This document shows, in pieces, positions 1 through 12,700 of a DNA stretch of 64,000 bases. This DNA comes from Nectonema munidae. Lineage: Eukaryota > Nematomorpha > Nectonematoida > Nectonematidae. The first letter of the stretch is position 1. The number at the start of each line of letters is the position of its first letter. The translations under genes and the position numbers were made by a program. The stretch is taken from contig JAUIRK010000106.1 of NCBI GenBank assembly GCA_030549495.1, positions 577,001 to 641,000 on the forward strand, written 5' to 3'. The notes under the pieces are model-generated. The model did no database searches. It saw nothing but the letters and a program-made list of their open reading frames with translations, and was not told where the DNA came from.

Positions 1-1861
1 CTAATTCGCTTAAAAATTTGCTTCTGTTTGCCCCTCATTTTTCTTTTTTTGTAGCTTTTTCACACAAATTTTTCATTCAAACTTTCTAACCATTCGATCT
101 GTAACTCTTTTAATTTTAGTACATCTTGGATGTATCCACTTGTCACAGGTTTTGCAGTTAATACAATTTAGTTTCGCTCTCTTTCCACACATACTTCACA
201 AGGATTCACTTTTTCTTGCAGTTCTATAATATTTCCACTTCCACAAGCCAGTATTTTTGTTTTGCTGAGGTCACCTTCAAGCCTTTTTTTCTTCTCAAAA
301 ATGGATTTCCAACAGTTGAATTTAGTTTCCAGCTCGTTTATTGTTTTTGACCTCAGAACCAAATCATTCGAATACAAAAGTTTCTTTCTGTTTCAGATAT
401 TACATCGAACACATTAACAAAAAGAAACAAATAACATATAGAGGCTTGATGCACTCCGACTTTAACATTAAATTCTTCCGTGTGCTCATTACTAGCTTGA
501 ACTCTTGTTTTAGCATCTTTATATAGCTTCATCACTGCTTGAATTAATTTTTCTGGTACTTTTCTTTTCCTCAAAGCTCATTCTATCACTTTTCTCGGTT
601 CTCTAAAAAGGCTTTCTATATCAACAAAACACATAAATAATTTTTTCTTATTTTCAATGTAGCGATCTTGCAGTCTTCTTAAAACGAATATGGTATCAAG
701 AGTTCCTTTACCAAGCATAAAACCAAACTGCAGTCCATCAATTTTAGCGATATTTCTTAATCTTTTTTCCAACATTCTTTCTACAACTTTCATGACATGT
801 TCTAACAGCTTAATACCTCTGTGAGTTACATTCCATTACACAACCTTTCTTCTTGTAAGTCAGAAAATCCGTGCTAACATAATCTTCTGGTATCTCACTT
901 CCATTCAAGATATTTGCTATTTGCAAGATAGTCTATTTCCCATGTTGAGAAGCAGCGAGATGTTTTTTACCATTCCAGACGGGCCACTATCCTTACCGTT
1001 TTTCATAATATTCTTAACATCTATTACAAAACGTTGTATTGAGCCTTCAGTTTTTTCAGCATCTATAACCCCATCCCATTCATTTTCTTTATTCATCATA
1101 ACTTCCATATGATCTTTCTAAACTTCGTTTTGTTCATCTTTGGAATATATAATATGCCATCTCTGTTTTTAATACAAGTACTTTCTGAAACGCTTCGTGA
1201 GTCTTTCTTTACAGCCCTGAGTTTATAAAATAAAGAAGCATTGTTTCTCTTCATTTGATCCATCAGCTACCTTGTTTCATCTTTCATCGCTTTTGATACA
1301 GCTTTTTTTCGCAAACGTCTTAGTTTTAATATACCAAGCCTAACTTTTATCAGTCAACTCTTTCTTACATCTTTAAAACTATCTTTTTTCTTTCCAATAG
1401 CAGCATCGACATCTTTTTCCTACCACCAAGTTTAACATCGTTCTTTCTTAACTTCCAAACTTTTGTGCGCTTGACATGCGCGTTCTTTATTCTTTTCCTT
1501 TTTGCCAACTTAGTAACATCCATGACAACAAGAATATGTTGAAGTTCTCTTGGAATAACTTTTATATTCTTTACTTTCTTGCGCCATTTATTTTGCACTA
1601 ACATAAAATTGATCTAATTTTCAGCTCCGCCCGATCTAAAAGTAGTTTTTCTAGCCTTTTTGAATCATGTGTTCACAACAAGAAGCTTAAGATTTCTTTT
1701 GTTCTAATGCATTCTGATACAAGATTTTTATAAATTGCATCTTTCTCGGTTTTATCGCGACAAACCTGTGGAGCATAAGCGTTGATAATGCGGATAAGTT
1801 GTTTTCCATACTCGCGAAGAATGCTTGGATTATTCTCGACATATGTCTGTACATTGTACAC
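1..1861 (-). mobile_element. Decayed non-LTR retrotransposon (LINE) with endonuclease and reverse transcriptase remnants
   Basis: Read from high to low coordinates, minus-strand frames give an endonuclease piece (about 1,673-1,861, with INAYAPQV), a linker (1,365-1,604), a pre-RT piece (917-1,108, with KNGKDSGPSG) and reverse transcriptase blocks (578-793 with LFMCFVDIE; 353-574 with KVGVHQAS; 168-377 with YSNDLVL, the eroded YADD region). A Cys-rich tail near 120-200 resembles the zinc-finger end seen in this type of LINE. The order matches an APE-type LINE polyprotein. The frame changes between blocks, so it cannot make protein. The element runs off the left edge, and I cannot name its clade safely. 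Confidence 0.8.
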
Positions 1862-2316
1862 TTAAAGAAACATAAAGAAACTACATGTTTTAAATGTTGA
1901 GAGTGTAGAAGTCTATAAATTCAAATTTAAATAATTTCAATTCTTTATTCTTTTAGATTCAATTATCCTGCTAAAATGTCCTATGTTTGAAATTATTGAT
2001 AGGAAGTTTTCAAAATTTTGTCTGATTTCTATTTACATTTTTGAAAATGTCCGTTTCCTATGCCGACCAGTATTCTTCCTATCTCTTAAAAAAACTTACT
2101 TTTTTGGAAGAAGTTAAAAACGGGCTTCTAGTACTATAACTAAAACTAGAATTAGAAAGAATTATTTCTTTTTTGTCAACAAACCTTTTTATGTGTATTT
2201 TATGATTTAAGTGTAATTTTATTAATCAACCCAAAATTTTCTTTTGAAAGAAATGTTATAAAATATTTTGGGCAAATTTAAAGCATTTATGTTTAATAAA
2301 ACAAACGTAGAAACTT

Positions 2317-2533
2317 GTGCATAAAAATAAAGATCTAGTATAACTTGGAGTTCATAAAAATGATAAATAAAAATTGTAAAACGTCTGCCTCCATTCCAGC
2401 AAATAGTAGGAATGGGAAAATTTGAAAATGTTCACTTTCACTAGGTAGTGTATAAATGGATGCAGACTTTTTATAAATTTTATTTATCATTTTTATGAAC
2501 TTCCAGTTATATTAGATCTTTATTCTTTTACAC
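2317..2533. mobile_element. Foldback MITE (long inverted repeat)
   Basis: Two arms of about 75-80 bases (about 2,317-2,395 and 2,450-2,533) are inverted copies of each other. Both carry AAAGATCTARTATAAC and the complement of TTTATTTATCATTTTTATGA. The loop is short and there is no reading frame. The transposon superfamily is not clear from the ends. Confidence 0.7.
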
Positions 2534-2678
2534 GCGTTTTCAAGTTCATTCTATCAAATAATCTATAAGTCTAAAGATGCCTCCCTTAGTTTTATATCTC
2601 TCTTTATAATACTTAACATTTTAACTAGTTTTCAAATACATTATATTATAACTTGCTTGTGCTTATATAAATTTAAGT

Positions 2679-2785
2679 TTAACCGGTTATCGACCACAGT
2701 CAACATTACAAAAATAAAATCGTCTATACAAATCTTCTGCTTTGCATTAGATATCGTCTGATTATTCTGGTCGATAACGGGTTAA
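2679..2785. mobile_element. Short piggyBac-type MITE flanked by TTAA
   Basis: A 107-base unit is bounded by TTAA on both sides with inverted ends (TTAACCGGTTATCGACCA against TTAACCCGTTATCGACCAGA). TTAA target duplication is the mark of piggyBac elements. The interior shares CAGACGATATCTAAT with the copy at 41,250-41,385. Confidence 0.75.
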
Positions 2786-2880
2786 GTTACTACCTCGATT
2801 AAAATCTCTTATTTTGTTTGATGCCTCCTATATTCTAATCTTTTCAAGGTTACGTAAATAAATTTAATTTTTTTATGTAG

Positions 2881-2947
2881 TTGTTAATGGACAGAATCTT
2901 GAGAGAGCACACGAAGAAGTTGGTGAAAATTCCTATCTCAATAAAAA
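2881..2947 (+). CDS. Candidate upstream exon A of the X11/Mint gene
   Basis: A pyrimidine-rich acceptor (TTTTTTTATGTAG) is followed by a 67-base open stretch and the donor GTAAGG. In the frame that matches the next candidate exon it reads VNGQNLERAHEEVGENSYLN. It is acidic and low in homology, as expected for the poorly conserved N-terminal part of X11/Mint proteins. Membership of that gene is inferred only from strand, position and splice phase. Confidence 0.35.
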
Positions 2948-3001
2948 GTAAGGTCAATTTTGCCTATTTTTGATTCCATCCTACAGCCTTTGTTATTTAA
3001 G

Positions 3002-3102
3002 TATCAGATGTGATATATCAACACAAGTCGATGACACAGAGTATGAAGAAGTTTCGTATGTGAGTCAAGATCAACTTATATCTTCCATTTACAATGAAAA
3101 TA
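3002..3102 (+). CDS. Candidate upstream exon B of the X11/Mint gene
   Basis: This follows exon A after a 54-base intron (acceptor TTATTTAAG; a second in-frame acceptor CTACAG would start it at 2,987). It stays open for 33 codons, including STQVDDTEYEEVSY, and ends at GTATCT in phase 1. An earlier strong donor, GTGAGT, lies at 3,060 but would leave the wrong phase for exon C. Acidic and unrecognised. Confidence 0.33.
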
Positions 3103-5317
3103 GTATCTTTACGCTCTTTCTAAAATTTTTTTGCCCAAGCTATTTTCTTCTTTTTTATTCCTAATTCCATTTATATTTTATTTCAATCTGGATTTCAACT
3201 GAATGAATTTGATTCCTAAAAAATCTTTTCATCCATTATTCTTTTCATGATACTATGACTGCTAAACTATATTAAATCATAGACAGCTTGTCTCGCGCTT
3301 TACTTTATCTCCTATTTGAACTTTAAAAAGCGATTTTGATATGCTCTAGATACGCCTTAAAGATCAAAATTATTAAGACTAATATCTGCTTTCTTTTTCA
3401 AAGGAATTTCATGCTTTTTAAAGCGGATGATTTTCTTGCTTGCTACTCGGGTTTCACACTGGTCCTTGAAGCGTTAATTTCTTGTAGTACCGACTGACTA
3501 TCAATAATCCGGCATTAATTGTGTTTTCAAAAACTTGAGATTTTTTTAATAAAAATGTAAAAAGTATTAGGAAAATTTTTTAATAAATTGTAATCAAATA
3601 AATGTTTATAAAAACAGTTTATACGTCAAATTAAAAATTTTAAATTCAAGATATGCTGATTAGTTTGTTAGCTTGGTGTATTATAACATAATACATGGCT
3701 AATCTGGCAAAACGTATACTCCACCACCCTCCAATTCCAAATATTGCTGTATTAGTGATAGTTTATTAATATATGTTTATCCCAAATACTTAATTCTATC
3801 CTGCTTAGCGAAAATATCTTTTCATCGATTCTAGGTAATTTGACTCGACGCAATTTCACTCTAGATTTATTAAAACGGAATCAATAACCACATAAAATAG
3901 CTTATTTACAAATTTAGTATCTAGGCAAAGAATTAACAAAGTATGTAAATAACCATGATAGCTATTAAATATATACTATTTTTAATTATTATGATGATTT
4001 TCTTCTTGAATAGCCTGAGTCAAATATTTCCCATCATACTCTTCATCACATGAAATAGTCGATTACAATTTTTTTACGAGTGGCTTCTCATTTTAATATT
4101 CTGGCCTGTACAAAAATTTTTTACGGATTACACTCATAGTTTGATTAAATTGAAATTGACATCCTTTGTAGTGATGCTTCTCACTTTCGGACATGCTGTT
4201 TTATTACAAACGAAATCTTTGAGTAAGAAATCACGAATCTAGAACCCTATTCAACGCTCTTTGTAACGCTTGAATTTTCATCCATTTATTTGGTAAAATT
4301 TTTCCTATGTATTGAAAATATATATATAGTATCTTCTTATATGTATATGTTACACCCCGTTTGTGAAATTGTCCATTTCACGAAGTGGGCAAATCTCATG
4401 CCCACTTCATGAAATGGGTAACTACATGTATGAATCTTAATACTTCTTTATACCCTGAATTAAGTGAAGGTGCAATACAAATTTTAATTTTTTTAAATCA
4501 ACTAACTAACTATATAACCATCTGCTTAATTTAGTGTATAATTAACTAACTAGTTAAATCTTTAAGTTAGATTTAAAATTAGCTAGATCGTTTGATAGAT
4601 AGCTAGCTTGTTAGTTAAGCAGATAGTTAGTTTGTTCGTTTGTTAATTGGTCAGTTTGTTAGTTAATTGTTTATAAACAGTGTTTGCAACCAGAGAACCA
4701 GTGTTTTCAATGAGTGGCAAAAATTTTTAATTCTGCAGATACTCTAATGGGGAACCTATTTTATGGAATTTTTGTTTGAATCAGCCAGGTAGTTCGTTTA
4801 CTTTAAGATTTGGACGCACACATATGAAATACTGTCAGAGGGGGTGGGGTCACAAATAACGGCGAATGTAAAATTTATCAAAATGATTGAGTTTTTGATA
4901 AGAAGTGTTGTTTATATATTTAATGATCAATTTCTACTTCTGCTTTTTTGTGTAATTTAAAATTCGCAAAGACGCAAGCTTCCAAAATAATGCATGGTGT
5001 CATCTTTCTTGTACTAATTCCCTCCCCCTGCTTCAAAATTGTCAAATGATCACGTTTTGAGAATTGTATTTTAATGTACTTTCATTATTATATGAAAATT
5101 TGTTCTTAAAATCACACTTGTGTATATTAACATCAGATTTAAGACTTCTCTTCCAACTTGAATACTGTCCAAATAAATTCTTTCCAGCATGTACAATTGC
5201 ACAATATACAAGCATGTCTTTGCATATTTTTCACGTTTTTGTGGGATGTTCGTTTACTATATCTCAACATTTATACATTTTGATCTCTTTTATTTTTAAC
5301 TTGTTTTTTGCATTTAG
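3103..5317. other. Intron-like AT-rich DNA with a hairpin and TTAG-type simple repeats
   Basis: No coding signal was recognised. It contains a 45-base hairpin at 4,373-4,417 and imperfect TAAC/TTAG repeats at about 4,495-4,680 that are partly inverted. The open frame at 5,064-5,339 is AT-driven and hydrophobic, and I do not believe it is a gene. Confidence 0.5.
4373..4417. repeat. Perfect-looking hairpin, 19-bp stem with one mismatch
   Basis: CCATTTCACGAAGTGGGCA is followed by a 7-base loop (AATCTCA) and TGCCCACTTCATGAAATGG. The arms pair at 18 of 19 positions, and each arm is itself partly palindromic around TTTCATGAAA. Function unknown. Confidence 0.85.
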
Positions 5318-5397
5318 ATTCGAATACTTCAAATGCTGAGCTATGTCATTTATTAGACAACAATGAAGTCAATCACAGAATTTATTCTAACGAAGAA
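5318..5397 (+). CDS. Candidate upstream exon C of the X11/Mint gene
   Basis: Acceptor TTTTTTGCATTTAG, then 80 bases that join exon B in phase (phase 1 in, phase 0 out). It reads SNTSNAELCHLLDNNEV and ends EE before donor GTACTA, the same donor used at 15,832 in the certain part of the gene. The join to exon D needs one more exon (phase 0 in, phase 1 out) that I could not find between 5,398 and 9,657. Confidence 0.35.
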
Positions 5398-5763
5398 GTA
5401 CTATTGATATCCTTTTCTAATAATGATCCTTTGCCAAATTTTATGAATTTTAAAAACCTTTTTTCACTCTGAACTTCAATATATAAATGATGAATAAGAT
5501 GTTCAATGATAAATCTTTATCCATAAAATGACACTTTTCTGAGATGTATTTGGGTATTTAAAATATTAGGGAAGCAACAAAAACTTTGCTGTCAGATTTA
5601 AAGTACTGGTAATAAATCTAACTCCTATATTAGAATTAGTTATAAAAATAGGATTCTTAACATTTTCTAGAATTGAAATATCAGGATGGGAACTTATTTT
5701 TTAATTACCTCACTACTGCCCACTACATTTTCCCTATTGACAACTGCTCCTGCAGCGTAATAT

Positions 5764-7738
5764 GTTGTTGTTGTTGTTGGCCCCTAGATTATACAATCTT
5801 TATATGAGTATAATCTATCAGTTCAAAACAAGGCATTGTTTAAACTGAGAGAGTATTACCATAAAAGCAAATACTCTCAGGGAAAAGTGTAGAATTTTGT
5901 TACACTTTCGCAGCAGCAGCGATAAACCAGTGTAATTTCAGCCAACCCGCAAAAATCCATCATAAGGTACTGCTGGCTTTTTGAAGGCTTCTACATATGG
6001 CTAGAAATAATATATATCTATTTATAATAATAATAATATGATATATAATACATGTAAATGAGTTAGATCCAAGCTTCTGCTAAACGGTTTCCCCACAAAG
6101 TAAGTAGTTTAACTATTTTGCATGGTTTTGACCATAAGTGAATGGGTTTGAGTGTCGTGAAAATATGTGGGCATTTAAATAAATGATAAATGTTGTGTGG
6201 GTGTTGATTGCAAACTGGACAGAGTGGATTTGTATGTGTTTTTGGATTTATCTTGTGAAGATATTCACGGAGCAATGGTGACTTGTTGGCTCTAAGTTGA
6301 GCAAATGTATGTCTTAATTTAATTGATAATGTTTCTTCATATGTGTCGATTTTTTAAGATGTATACTTGTTAAGTTGTCAGGTCCTAGAGCTTTACTAGA
6401 TATTGCGTTATGAAGTGCCTCTGATACTTCTTTTTGGTTAATGTTTATTTGAGTCTTAGGCAGTTGATTTAATGTTTTATTTGATATTTTGAGTGTTTTG
6501 TTAGTTTGCTTTGGTTGTTAAGAGTGTGTATGTTTGTGTTGTGTAAAAAAATGTGCTTCTTTTAGAATCTTATTTTCAATAAATGTTTGAAAAAGATTCC
6601 ATTTAGCTTTGTTGTAGTTTATGTAAGTTTTCAGTGGTTCTTTATGTCAGGCATGCTTAAGTGTTATGTTAGTGAGTATTGGAAGATGATCGGAAGAAAG
6701 TTTAGTTAATGTTTGCTATTTTGTGCTGTTTAAGAGGTAAGTGGGAATTGCAGTGATATCTGGTGATGTTGGTTGCTGATATGTATCTTGTGTGTGCGAG
6801 TTAGGAAGTCGTGTGCGTGTGTTTGTATTGATGATTATTGCCTTGGATTTATGTATAAGTTCAAGTATCTGCTCTCCTCTGTTATCAGTGTAAGGTGAAT
6901 ACCATATTTTGGAATGAGCGTTCACATCTCCCGCTATGATGATGTTTTTATGTTTTAATAAATAATTCAAAATTTCTGAAGTGTAAAGTTTGTCAGTTAC
7001 GTTTGAGTGTTGTTTGGTGGTATGTATAAGTTGGCTATGTAGTAAGGAATTTTGTTAATTAAAATTTGAAAAAGTTGATACTCTGTGAAGTTATTTGATA
7101 TTTGTGTATTTAACTCTGTGAATCTGATGTTTTGTTTGATGTATGTTATTAAACCCCCTCCTCTTTTTGTGTTTGGTCTGTCATGTCTTATGTGTGTGTA
7201 GTTGACTAATTTCGGTGTTTTTATGTCATTATTTAATTTTGTTTCTTGAACTGTTATGATGTCAGGAGAGTGTTGTTGGATAAGTTGTTCTAATTCTGTG
7301 AATTTGCTTTTAAGACTGTTGATATTTACTTGTAGTAGTGTGAATGTGTGAAGTTTTTTGCCCCTAAGTGTTTTGTTATTGGGGTGAGAAGCTGAAATCG
7401 ATTGTGAAAATTGTGTTGGTTTTGCGTGTGTTGCGCATGTCCAGTTTGCGTTGTACTCTTTAAGTGAGATTGGTGTGAATTTGAGATGCAACCAGTGTGC
7501 TATGTTGTGGTTGCACCTAATTGATGTAGTGTTTACTCTAAGCTTCAGAGAGCGTCCTCAGGTTGCGAATAGAGGAACGTCCTATAGATATATAGGATAG
7601 CTGCAAATACACTGAATAAGCAGTCGCTGACAATTGAGTTACCTAACTTGAGACGCCTTTATGGTGGGTTTAAAAATGTCTCAAAACTCCAACCTGGCAC
7701 AAGAAGGCAGAGCAGGAGGAATCAGCTGCCATGACTGG
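5764..7738 (-). mobile_element. Jockey/I-type LINE with most of the reverse transcriptase deleted
   Basis: On the minus strand, a 5' untranslated part (about 7,500-7,738) is followed by an endonuclease (6,997-7,491 with LLQVNINSLKSKF, ITVQETKL and YIPPNN; then 6,716-6,970 with AGDVNAHSKIWYS). The start of the RT (KALGPDNL, 6,372-6,394) comes next. The sequence then jumps within about 60 bases to the 3' end of the polyprotein, whose zinc-knuckle-like tail (LCPVCNQHPHNIYHLFKC) lies at 6,063-6,275. Nearly all of the catalytic RT core is missing. The 3' end is a (CAA)n tail, seen as TTGTTG repeats at 5,764-5,778. Non-autonomous and dead. Confidence 0.85.
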
Positions 7739-8682
7739 AACAACAAAATATATATGTAACTTATGTGTACTTTTCTCTTGGATAACTGCTACCATATTTA
7801 TATCATATGTTATTCAGTAAAAGCCATATTTAATTCTAGCCGAACTGATATCATTACTATCTATTTTTGGTTATGTGACATTTCATTGCCTCTCACGACT
7901 CGACACATAATCACGCGTCAGATTATTATCTTCATAAATATGGTCACTCTGGACATCATAACAAATTCAGTACATCACTCCACTTTCATCACAATAATAA
8001 AACTGAAATTGCATGCTGTCATAACCCTGCCAAATTTTATTCATTATTATGCATGATTTTAATAAATCTTTCCTCCATTTATAAATATACGTTGTATGCA
8101 AATGTCAAATCAAGAATCTTCATTTTTTAAAATTTTCTTTGAAAACAACACAGAAAATTTGCAAAGTACTATAAAAGTTTTGTGATGAAATGGCGTGATG
8201 TTAAACTGTCGAGGAGATGACTCTCGTACGATGAATTCCTTTAGCAATTAAAAGACGAGTAAATGAATCACGGGAGAGCTAATTTGATTGCTAAATTGAA
8301 ATTTTAGTTTTTAATTTTTTTATCTCTTGAATAAAAGAATTTTTATTCTTTTCGTGCGTACTCTTTTAACTCTGTATCATTAAATTCTTTGATGATGAGA
8401 TTTGACCCAATAATACCAAGTTAACAGTTTTACAGAACTTTCTTACAGAGGCAGTTATCTGAGAAGCGGTTTTCATATATTTATATTGAAGCATCCGTCC
8501 CTCAACATAAAAATTATGCCTGTACAAATATTTGCAGAATTAGGCAAAACTCATTTGCTTTCATATCAGCAAAGCAAAGTAAATAGCGTTGTGTATTTTG
8601 TGCAGTGAAATTCTGCCTCTCTCATCACAACATTGGAAGAGAGGAAGACGAACTTTTAATTATATGCTCACATCAATAGCGT
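7739..8682. other. AT-rich spacer without recognised features
   Basis: A 97-codon open frame at 7,763-8,056 has no recognisable domain and is biased by AT content. No splice-supported exon was recognised. Confidence 0.4.
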
Positions 8683-8818
8683 TTTTTTGTGGGGTGTTTT
8701 CATCGAGAAGGCACAATTGCGCCGCGTGACTATGAGAAAATAGGCTTGATTCTGGATCGAACCCAAGACCTTGAGTTATCAAACCCAGTACCTAACCAAC
8801 GTTACTCACGCCCCATAG
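8683..8818 (-). mobile_element. tRNA-derived SINE, copy 1
   Basis: On the minus strand, a polymerase III A-box-like segment (GTAACGTTGGTTAGG, complement of 8,791-8,805) is followed by a B box (GGTTCGATCC, complement of 8,754-8,763) and a family tail (TCGATGAAAACACC). Head and tail recur at 42,171-42,280, which shows a dispersed SINE rather than a working tRNA gene. Confidence 0.8.
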
Positions 8819-9657
8819 GTTTGCTTCAATATCTAAAATAGTTTTTTTTTATCAATAATGGAATCGGGAATCGCTTGTATCATATCTTGTCATGCATAGA
8901 GAGCAAACTAGAAGTAAAACTAGGACAAAAATCAATTCATCGATTCAAATATGAAGTTCCATTGGAAAATGTTATCAAACACTGGTGCACTAATATAATT
9001 TTTTTTAATTCACAAATAATGTAATTTCAATTTACATAAGGATACCTACATGAGTAAGAAAATCTGATTACATTATTGATTGTAAAATTTCCTCTCTAAA
9101 GAGGCAAATGATATTCCTCCCGAATTTTAAAATGGAATTAACCTCTCCAAGCCCATCCTTTTTTTCACCTTCTATACCCCACTATTACTTTTCCTTAATA
9201 TTTTAGTTATGAACTCAGAGTTTTAATGAAACATTTTTTTTTAAATTCCTTATTTAACATGAAATAAAATAAAAGAATGTTACTAATTATTGGATTTCTT
9301 TTTCAATAGAAATTTATATATTTAAAAGTAGGCTATTTTCATTTCTTGTCGGACACTTGTTCCACGGATCGTCAAAGGGTTCTCCAATTAACTGTTCCAA
9401 AATTGAAACTTTAAGGCTAACTTCAATGCTTCAATGTAATTTTTATATGTATATAGTTTTTCTTCTGGATGGCTAACACCCTGAAATTTTGAGTGAAGTC
9501 TTGCCATCTTGAGACTGGTTATTTGCATTTGTTTCCAAGATAAACGCAGTTAAATTAAACAAATTTATTTAGACCATTGAAGATAACAGAAGTGAAACAG
9601 TGAATAAAAGTATTCTTTCTAAATCATTTATTTCCTTACTTCAATAAGAAAATTAAG
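8819..9657. other. Intronic sequence
   Basis: AT-rich, with no recognised exon or transposon. The exon that should precede 9,658 was looked for here and not found. Confidence 0.4.
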
Positions 9658-9767
9658 TTGAAGGCTCTGTGTATAGCGTGCAATATCTTGGATCAACTCA
9701 GCTTTATCAATATGGCGGCAAGTGTTCACGGATGCACCAAGCAAGACAAGCTATATCTCTCATCAAG
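9658..9767 (+). CDS. Mint: Mint exon: start of PTB domain
   Basis: 110 bases, phase 1 in and phase 0 out. Acceptor AAATTAAG, donor GTTTGA. It reads [16 protein letters not shown] and then [13 protein letters not shown], matching the first strand and helix of the X11 PTB domain. The acceptor is forced: one codon upstream the frame hits a stop. Confidence 0.93.
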
Positions 9768-12700
9768 GTTTGAAGGATAAATATTATTTAAAATGTTTAT
9801 CTTTATATATTTTTTAACTAGTACTACACTTTGTCTAATTTGGATGAAAGCGCATTAATATAAAATTATAATGATTGTTTCAATAATCAAATTTTGTTTT
9901 CAATGTCCTTCCAAAATGGACCTAACGACTTCAAAAAGTTTACTTTGTTCGCAAAAATTGATCTAAAAATTATTCTATAATCACTTTTCCAAGCATTATT
10001 ATTGTAAATTTCCACCTAATATTTTTAAGTATTCTCTTTTGAAAAGGTATGATCTTTAGACAAGGGCATTTTAATCACTGTAATTTTTTATTCCCCTGAA
10101 TGTTGCCTGTTTTTGAGAAGGGCATATATATGCGTAGATATACTTCTTTTTCCATATATTTATGATTTCCTTTTTATTATTTTGTTTTCCGTTTACTTTC
10201 TCACACCACTACATCATCATCAATTTCGATATTTCTACATAAATCAAATGCATTTTTCATTGTAGGATTCGAAGATTGCGTTTTTCAATTATTTTATTTA
10301 TGTGCTCGAATGGAGGACGTCAACATTTTTTATACATATTAAAAATGATCTGACAAATAATAATTATAAAAATAAAATAATTTGTTTCTCATCTCCTTTG
10401 TGAATTCTTTAGGATACAAAAGTATTTCCAAAATCATGCTTTCTTTTTGTTTTTAGCTTATTCAATTTTTACAAAATCTAAATTACTTACAAAGAGTGGA
10501 CTATTAAAAAAGTTGACCTATTAATAAAAATTTGACCTTTTGAGCTAATAACTTTTACTTCTCTTTACACCAGCTATATAAAATAAGACAATTTACGTGT
10601 TTTAGAATAAGCGCTTTTAGAAATCAAAAGTTAACTTTATTGACTTTAAACTGCCCTAAATTGATGACCTTATAATAAAGGTTTGTTCATCCATCATCAT
10701 CATCATCATATTTTGATTTGTTTGACTAAAAAATTCTCATTACTATATTGTATACATCAAGGTCTGTGGCGAATTACCATTTTATATTTCTTTTATCTTT
10801 GAAAATATGTTTCTAACTCATCCATTATCTTTGGCATGAATTTAGAACCCTCTTGAGCAACAATCTAATCCTGCTACAGATGTAGACCTTTTTATATCCA
10901 TTGAAAAACTTTTAATATTAAAGATTCCATCTTCCGTAAGTTACATTAATACTTACTTTACAACTTTTGCTCCACAATTTTCTTGAATGTGAATATGCTA
11001 GTTTATAAGATGAAGGTGTTTTTCTTTGGGAAACACGATTTTAAATGCTATGCACTCAAAAACATCTTAGAATTCTTTTGATTTCAAGAAGAGTTAATAT
11101 TTCTAATTGCTCAATCAAATATATTTTTTGAATCACTTTAAATGTACAATTTCATTTTAATCTATTTTTTTTGAAAGTGAAGTATTGATTGAAATCATTA
11201 TTGATAGTATTAAATAATATTGTTGTGCTTTTGTATATGAAAAAGACAATGTGGAAATACATACTGTAGTTTTTCAAACATAACCACAGCTGATATTCCA
11301 ATTCTTAAAAGTTGTGTAATATCCCTAAAAATTTTCTAACTTTTCAGACATTGTCATTTTTCGCAATTTTTTGTTTAATATGACCAAGAATGTGTGTGTT
11401 TAAATGGAAATATTATAATTACAAATAATTATGGTACTATACAAATTTTGTTCATTTTTCATTTTTACTATTTATATAATCTTATTTTAGGGCAAGTCAG
11501 AAGTTCTAAACTCAAAAGTAAAAAAGTTTATTTACCTTTTTCAAATTAAAGTTTTATTTTCATTTGTGACTAAATTAAATCTTGACGAGTAGGTCATTTT
11601 TAAATATGTCAATTTATTCAAAAGATATTAGATCTAATGAGTTCGTTTTTTCTATAATTCCTGATATTCAATGAGTATAGAAAAAGTTTTGAATCCACTC
11701 CAATGCTTATTTTGGTTTATAACGATTGTAATATCTTAAAACGTCATCTCTCTTTTCAACAGATATATACGATTTTTAATTCGTAGTTTAATTTCCTGTC
11801 CTAGCTAAAAGTCACTAAATCCTAATAAATAATATAAATATTTTATCTATCAAGTTTCTCAGTTTTATCACATTTTTATGCATACAAGCCATATTTCATT
11901 TAAGTAACAGTAGACAATGTATAAGATTGTGTCTGTTCATTTTTCATATCTTCTTATTCTGCTTTGCAAGAAACTCCCAAAGGTTTTGAACCTGATTTTC
12001 GATAAGAAAGAGTTTCCTTTAAAACACAGCTTCTTTTTCAATTAATAGCATATTTTGCAAAATAATCATTGCTATTTGTTTTTAAACAAATAATGTTTTA
12101 AAGAGTTTTTAAGTATTTTAGTTTAGAAGTAATGAAGTATTAACTTATTTTTTAAAAATAAAGACTCATTATCATATAACTTATCTTCGCAGCACCTTTC
12201 TTGATTATGTCTGCTTTAAAATCAGTAATGATCTGTCATCTTACTCTTTCAATGTGTTAAAGCCATGCAATTTACTTTATAGGTCATTTCTATTCTTTTT
12301 ATTTATATTTGAAAGTTTCCGGCTTTTCTATTTAAAACTAATTCACACCTGCAAAATTTTTTAAAATATTTAAAGTGTAAAAAAATATTTATTGCCTTGA
12401 TATATTCTATTTGATTAATAAAATTATAGGATCCAGGGTTTCTGAGCCAGACAAAATTGCGCGGCTCCGGCTCCGTACAAAAAATATTTTTTCTTGGGCT
12501 CCAGCACCAGATTATCTATAACTATCTACCTGTTTTATTATATGCATTCTTTTGATAAAGATTGTATAATATTAAGCAATGAAAATAATAATAAAACTTT
12601 CACAAATTTAAATGTTTAAATGAAAAAACTGTCCATTGTAAAAAATTAATATTCCATTCATATATTCCCAACTTTTTTTCAGAAATTGTTCATTCATGAT

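Noticed and set aside
4495-4680. Telomere-type TTAGG array
   Set aside because: The repeats are irregular TTAG/TAAC variants in both orientations, not TTAGG units.
5064-5339. 91-codon hydrophobic open frame
   Set aside because: AT-driven, no domain, and it overlaps the acceptor of candidate exon C in another frame.
7763-8056. 97-codon plus-strand gene
   Set aside because: No recognisable domain, composition like the surrounding AT-rich DNA, and no splice or start context that supports it.
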